From assembly GCA_011390465.1 (NCBI GenBank), contig JAABSH010000012.1, positions 23,695-87,694 of the forward strand: a DNA stretch of 64,000 nucleotides, in the 5' to 3' direction. The translations under genes and the position numbers were made by a program. Under the pieces are notes generated by a model. It made no database searches. It was not told where the DNA came from and saw only the letters and a program-made list of their open reading frames with translations. Within the stretch, counting starts at the first letter, position 1. The number at the start of each line of letters is the position of its first letter. Below, piece by piece: positions 60,719-64,000 of this stretch. This DNA comes from Desulfobacteraceae bacterium. GTDB taxonomy: Bacteria > Desulfobacterota > Desulfobacteria > Desulfobacterales > Desulfosalsimonadaceae.

Positions 60719-61135
60719 GTGAAAAAGATTATTACCCTGATTATTACGCTAATGATGACAGGTATTTTTTTTCTGACAATGAGTGTTCCCGCGGCCTTTG
60801 CCGGCTCAAAGCAGCGGCACCGGTGGGAGGGAGTGGCCATTGGTGTGGGGGCCGCCATTCTGGGAAGTGCAATTTTTAACAGTGACCGGTGGGATACGCC
60901 CCGGGAGCGGGTGGTGGTGATTGACCGGGATTGCCATAAGCCGCGCCATTATGACCGGCATCGCCCCAAGGACCACTGGGAAGAACGAAAAATCTGGGTG
61001 GAACCGGTATGTGAACGGGTATGGAATCCCGGCCATTATAACCGCCATCATCAGTGGGTGCCGGGCCGGCATATCATTATTGAAAAACGCCCGGGTTACT
61101 GGGACAAAAAGCGTGTCTGGGCGGGATGCCGGTAA
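60719..61135 (+). CDS. Small secreted basic protein with WxPGHY-type repeats
   Basis: 138 residues from GTG 60719, preceded by AAGGAGGTGA, the full complement of the 16S 3' end. The signal peptide is IITLIITLMMTGIFFLTMSVPAAFA. The mature part has a Gly-rich helix (EGVAIGVGAAILGSAIF) and a His/Arg/Trp-rich region with repeats like VWNPGHYNRHHQWVPGRH and RPGYWDKKRVWAGC, similar to the WXXGXW/YXWVPGH proteins of the envelope. The function is unknown. Confidence 0.78.
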   Translation: MKKIITLIITLMMTGIFFLTMSVPAAFAGSKQRHRWEGVAIGVGAAILGSAIFNSDRWDTPRERVVVIDRDCHKPRHYDRHRPKDHWEERKIWVEPVCERVWNPGHYNRHHQWVPGRHIIIEKRPGYWDKKRVWAGCR

Positions 61136-61438
61136 GTTGGTTTTTTTCGTCCGAGCGGGGCGATGGCGGTATCGGGATTGTTTTGTGAACACCCGTATCG
61201 GATAATCAGAAATACAACCCTGAATTCAGATAAGGGCCTGATAACTTTTGCAGGGCTTGCCTGCCGGCAGTGGATACGTTGATCTGTCGGCAGCCAGGCC
61301 CTGTTTTGGTTTGTTTGAACAGGTTGTTTTTTGCCTGAATGAAAATATCCCGGCCAGATTGTTGATTTTAACATTTGTTTCAGATAGTTTCATTTAAAGA
61401 AATCAGTTTGCTGCAAATAAAACACCCTATGGTAACGG
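61136..61438. other. Gap between the secreted basic protein and the NtrC regulator
   Basis: 303 bp with no gene. It holds the long hairpin at 61251-61303. The NtrC promoter should lie in its right half; no clear box was seen. Confidence 0.4.
61251..61303 (+). terminator. Long hairpin, probable terminator
   Basis: cagggcttgcctgccggcag / ctgtcggcagccaggccctg pairs at 17 of 20 positions around a 13-base loop, followed by TTTTGGTTTGTTT. It would end the transcript of the small secreted protein gene. Confidence 0.55.
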
Positions 61439-62812
61439 ATGATAAAACCGGCAGGCCGCCAGATGACACCGCATATTGTTATTATTGATGATGAACCCAT
61501 TACGCTCAAGCAGCTTCGACGGATTCTTGAAAAAGAAGGTTATTCGGTCGCAGCCTTTTCAGGCCCCCAGCGGGCGCTGAAACACATTGAAGGAACATCC
61601 TGTGATCTGGTGATCAGCGACGTCCGGATGCCCACCATGAGCGGCCTGGAATTAATGTCCCGGGTCAAGGCGCGGTTTCCGGAAACGGAAGTGATCCTGA
61701 TTACCGGTTACGCGTCTCTGGACGGAGCCGTGGAAGCCACCCGGGAAGGCGCATTTTATTATCTGGAGAAACCGTTTACCCCGGATCAGGTCCGGGACCG
61801 GGTGGAACAGGCCTTAACCCGTGTCCGCGCCCGATCTGCTGCTGCGGAGAGTGTTGGCGCCGGCACCGGCGAACCCTCTGTTCCGGTCATCATCGGTGAA
61901 AGCACTGCCATCCGTGAGGTGGTCTCCATTATCCGGCAGATCGGCCCCACGGACTGCAACGTGATGATCACCGGAGATTCCGGCAGCGGCAAGGAACTGG
62001 TGGCCCGGGCCATTCACGCCGCCAGCCACCGGTCTGAGAGACCGTTTATGGCCTTTAACTGCGGGGCCTTGAATGAAACCCTGATTGACAATGAACTGTT
62101 CGGCCATGAAAAGGGGGCTTTTACCGGAGCGGAGACCCGGAGCGCCGGGCTGCTGGAAGCGGCCTCCGGCGGCACGCTGTTTCTCGATGAAATCGGGGAA
62201 ATGCCGCATTCCATGCAGGTGAAACTGCTTCGGGTGCTTCAGGAGGGCGAGCTGATGCGGGTGGGCGGCACCCGTCCCATCCCCATTGATGTGCGCATCG
62301 TATCTGCCACCGCCGTGGATGTGAAGGCGGCAGTTGACGCCGGGGTGTTCCGCAAAGACCTGTATTTTCGTATCAATGTGGTCAACATCAAACTGCCCGG
62401 CTTAAGCGACCGCAAGGAAGATATTCCGCTGCTGGCCTATCATATCCTCAGCCGCCTGAGCCGAAAAGGCGGCAAAGACATCCGTGCCATATCCGGCAAT
62501 GCCATGGCCCTGTTGCGCAATTATGCGTTTCCCGGAAATGTGCGGGAGCTGGAAAACATTCTGGAACGGGCCGTGGCGGTGTGCGCGGCCGACGTGATCC
62601 GGGTATGTGATCTCCCGCCGGATCTGATCGCGTTTGAGCTTCAGGCCTACCGGCCCCCGGACGATCAGTTTATGACCCTGGCCGAACTGGAGCAGGACTA
62701 TATCGTCCATCTGCTTCATATCACCGGCGGGGTCCGTACCCGAACCGCTGAAATCCTGGGTATTGACCGTGCGTCGTTGTGGCGCAAAATGAAAAAATAC
62801 GGCCTGGCATAA
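61439..62812 (+). CDS. Sigma-54-dependent response regulator (NtrC family)
   Basis: 457 residues. Receiver: [25 protein letters not shown] (phospho-Asp), [20 protein letters not shown]+ domain: [14 protein letters not shown] intact, [32 protein letters not shown]-terminal Fis HTH ([25 protein letters not shown]) ends the protein. ATG 61463 is an alternative start. No cognate kinase is adjacent. Its probable target is the sigma-54 promoter of the downstream usp gene, with palindromic sites between them. Confidence 0.94.
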   Translation: MIKPAGRQMTPHIVIIDDEPITLKQLRRILEKEGYSVAAFSGPQRALKHIEGTSCDLVISDVRMPTMSGLELMSRVKARFPETEVILITGYASLDGAVEATREGAFYYLEKPFTPDQVRDRVEQALTRVRARSAAAESVGAGTGEPSVPVIIGESTAIREVVSIIRQIGPTDCNVMITGDSGSGKELVARAIHAASHRSERPFMAFNCGALNETLIDNELFGHEKGAFTGAETRSAGLLEAASGGTLFLDEIGEMPHSMQVKLLRVLQEGELMRVGGTRPIPIDVRIVSATAVDVKAAVDAGVFRKDLYFRINVVNIKLPGLSDRKEDIPLLAYHILSRLSRKGGKDIRAISGNAMALLRNYAFPGNVRELENILERAVAVCAADVIRVCDLPPDLIAFELQAYRPPDDQFMTLAELEQDYIVHLLHITGGVRTRTAEILGIDRASLWRKMKKYGLA

Positions 62813-62815
62813 TCG

Positions 62816-62915
62816 TTTTTGCAACGCCGGTGTTCGTTTTTGCAACAAAGCGTTCCGCGTCCTGTTTTACCTCTCATTTCCCGGATTGATTTTTGATTCC
62901 GTTGCATTCTGCAAC
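62816..62915 (+). promoter_or_regulatory. GTTGCA/TGCAAC palindrome and half-sites, probable NtrC-type enhancer
   Basis: Palindrome GTTGCA-ttc-TGCAAC at 62901-62915 and two direct copies of cgtttttGCAAC (about 62813-62824 and 62834-62845). Placed 75-180 bp upstream of the sigma-54 promoter, as enhancer sites for the neighbouring regulator usually are. Confidence 0.6.
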
Positions 62916-62990
62916 ATTCCGATCCCTGTAGTCTTTCTTGTTTAGAAATAATTATAATCAAATTCAAATAGTTAAAAATTTTTTTTCGCC

Positions 62991-63007
62991 TTGGCAGGCC
63001 TTTTGCA
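62991..63007 (+). promoter_or_regulatory. Sigma-54 promoter of the usp gene
   Basis: TTGGCAGGCCTTTTGCAG matches the consensus TGGCAyrNNNNTTGCW, with GG and GC exactly 10 bases apart. It lies 26 bp upstream of the usp ATG. Confidence 0.88.
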
Positions 63008-63032
63008 GTCCAATACCTGCCAGGAGGCGGCA

Positions 63033-63467
63033 ATGTTCCGTAATATCTTACTGGTATTTGAAAACGAAGAAATTTTTCCGGAAGCTCTGGTCTATGCCCG
63101 GGAATTTGCCCGTCGCATTGATGCAAAAGTCACGCTGCTGATGATCGTCCCCATGTCGTTTGCCGGCCGCACCCTTATCGGTCCCAAAAGAAACACCATC
63201 CGAAATATCGAAATCCGGGGCGGAAAGATTCTGTCCGACTGCCTGCCCGCCTTTATCCAGGAAGGAATTGAAGTCAATTCCGCTCTCAAGATCGGTGACC
63301 CGGCCCAGGAACTCATGAAGTTTCTGGCCGACCGGCCGCCGTTTCAGTCGATTGTCTGGGGCAGCGGCCGGGATCTGCCGGACCGGAACCGGTCCGGTCA
63401 GCGGCACTGGATGGCCGGCGTGGTGGGCAGCCTGGAGTGCCCGCTGCTGACGGTGAGCAAAAGGTAA
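63033..63467 (+). CDS. Universal stress protein (UspA family)
   Basis: 144 residues from ATG 63033 (AGGAGG upstream). The beta-alpha opening is FRNILLVFENEEIFPEALVYAREFARRIDAKVTLLMIVP. The Usp C-terminal signature is GSGRDLPDRNRSGQRHWMAGVVGSLECPLLTVSK, a degraded form of the ATP-binding GxxGxxxx...GSxxxxVx motif. Driven by a sigma-54 promoter and probably controlled by the upstream NtrC-type regulator. It precedes a transporter gene, which may be co-regulated. Confidence 0.88.
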   Translation: MFRNILLVFENEEIFPEALVYAREFARRIDAKVTLLMIVPMSFAGRTLIGPKRNTIRNIEIRGGKILSDCLPAFIQEGIEVNSALKIGDPAQELMKFLADRPPFQSIVWGSGRDLPDRNRSGQRHWMAGVVGSLECPLLTVSKR

Positions 63468-63474
63468 GCGTTCA

Positions 63475-63561
63475 CAGGATACCGCATCTGCTTTGTTCCC
63501 GGGCACTTGAAGTACGAAGAGGACGTCTTCATGCCCGGCGCCTCGCATCTGCGGCATCCTG
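63475..63561. repeat. Long imperfect hairpin element after usp
   Basis: Arms caggataccgcatctgc... (63475-63505) and ...gcatctgcggcatcctg (63532-63561) pair imperfectly around a centre with gaagtacgaagaggacgtcttc. It starts seven bases after the usp stop, in the same position relative to its gene as the element behind fba (8430-8547). Confidence 0.7.
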
Positions 63562-63656
63562 CAAACGTTTATTAGTCAGTAATTTACGAAAAATTTGAAA
63601 CTTTGACCCCGTGAACAGTTACAAAAATGGCCTTAAAATTTTAAAGCGGAGTGAAT

Positions 63657-64000
63657 ATGGAACCTTTGACACTTGATATGATTCTGGTGATGTCCATGAT
63701 CGGGCTGGCCATCTTCCTTTTTATTGTAGAATGGGTCCGGGTGGATGTGGTGGCGATTTTAATGATGGTCAGTCTGCCGCTGCTGCACCTGGTGACGCCG
63801 AAAGAAGCCTTTGTGGGATTGAGCAGTAATGCCGTGGTTTCCATCATCGCGGTGATTATTATCGGTGCCGGTCTGGACCGCACCGGCGTTATCAACAAGC
63901 TGGTGGCGCCGGTGCTGCGGATTGCCGGGAAAAGCACCTCCGGTATTATTACGGCAATTTCCATTACCGTGGCGGTAATTTCCAGCTTTATGCAGAATAT
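63657..64000 (+). CDS. SLC13/DASS-type transporter, N-terminal part cut by window edge
   Basis: Starts at ATG 63657 (GGAG upstream) and continues off the right edge. The visible 114 residues are MEPLTLDMILVMSMIGLAIFLFIVEWVRVDVVAILMMVSLPLLHLVTPKEAFVGLSSNAVVSIIAVIIIGAGLDRTGV... and end in VISSFMQN. The pattern of helices, the GLSSNAVVSIIAVIIIGAGLDRTG stretch and SSFxxN fit SLC13-type permeases, which often carry TrkA-C domains. The substrate (dicarboxylate, sulfate or other) is not readable from this part. Being next to a usp gene suggests stress or ion homeostasis. Confidence 0.8.
   Translation, partial: MEPLTLDMILVMSMIGLAIFLFIVEWVRVDVVAILMMVSLPLLHLVTPKEAFVGLSSNAVVSIIAVIIIGAGLDRTGVINKLVAPVLRIAGKSTSGIITAISITVAVISSFMQN

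Overview
The window looks like chromosomal DNA from a sulfate-reducer-type Desulfobacterota (Desulfobacterales-like). Pointers to this are a PxxKW cysteine-rich protein, a protein resembling the DVU0524 flagellar-associated family, a PilM/N/O-flavoured type II secretion operon, many sigma-54 regulators, and dispersed hairpin repeats that I know from that group. The assignment is inference, because there is no rRNA or marker gene. No tRNA, rRNA, CRISPR array, transposase or phage gene was seen.

Layout. (1) 1-5018, minus strand: a housekeeping operon phoH > pgpH > ybeY > pdxJ, then nnr (NAD(P)HX epimerase/dehydratase), which runs off the left edge and is absent from the ORF track. (2) 5329-7380, plus: cvpA, hisH, hisF. 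(3) 7476-10160, minus: DUF2007 protein, class II aldolase, Nudix hydrolase and a DVU0524-like protein. (4) 10509-21700, plus: a nearly complete type II secretion operon gspE-F-G-H-I-J-K-L-M-C-D, in which GspL is a PilM-PilN-type fusion and GspM is PilO-like. (5) 21742-27788, plus: a likely sensing unit made of a periplasmic substrate-binding protein, a histidine kinase, an NtrC-type regulator and a TonB-dependent receptor. (6) 28065-37570: secreted or surface proteins, namely a double-CAP protein, a 22-cysteine protein, an unknown secreted protein, a transglutaminase-elicitor-like protein with four beta-sandwich-like repeats, a small lipoprotein, and a convergent FN3/rhodanese/PKD protein. (7) 37821-52499: a TMTC-like membrane protein, then a long plus-strand surface-glycan locus with three sulfotransferases, four GT2 glycosyltransferases, an acyltransferase, an SDR epimerase, a WecA-type initiating transferase fused to a CapD-like sensor half, and a Wzm/Wzt-type ABC exporter. 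This predicts an ABC-exported, possibly sulfated polysaccharide. (8) 52567-64000: DUF4124 protein, TPR plus periplasmic-binding lipoprotein, kdsD and a group-X-type pfkA, PxxKW protein, YitT membrane protein, wHTH regulator, a small secreted basic protein, an NtrC regulator with a sigma-54-driven usp gene, and a truncated SLC13-type transporter at the right edge.

The most interesting observation is in the FN3/rhodanese/PKD protein (34994-37570, minus). A well-formed signal peptide with a good ribosome-binding site is separated from the 816-residue ORF only by one in-frame TGA, at the expected signal-peptidase boundary. Eleven bases after that TGA lies a perfect 6-bp stem with a 7-base loop that has GU at its second and third positions. 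This fits the known layout of bacterial SECIS elements, so I propose a secreted selenoprotein, with a nonsense mutation or sequencing error as the alternative.

The DNA also carries several classes of dispersed hairpin repeats (CACAGAG-type, TTCGA-type, GGGCGAA-type, and two long hairpins directly after stop codons) and degenerate hexanucleotide arrays. One of these arrays encodes the RDRDRDRD leader of the major pseudopilin.
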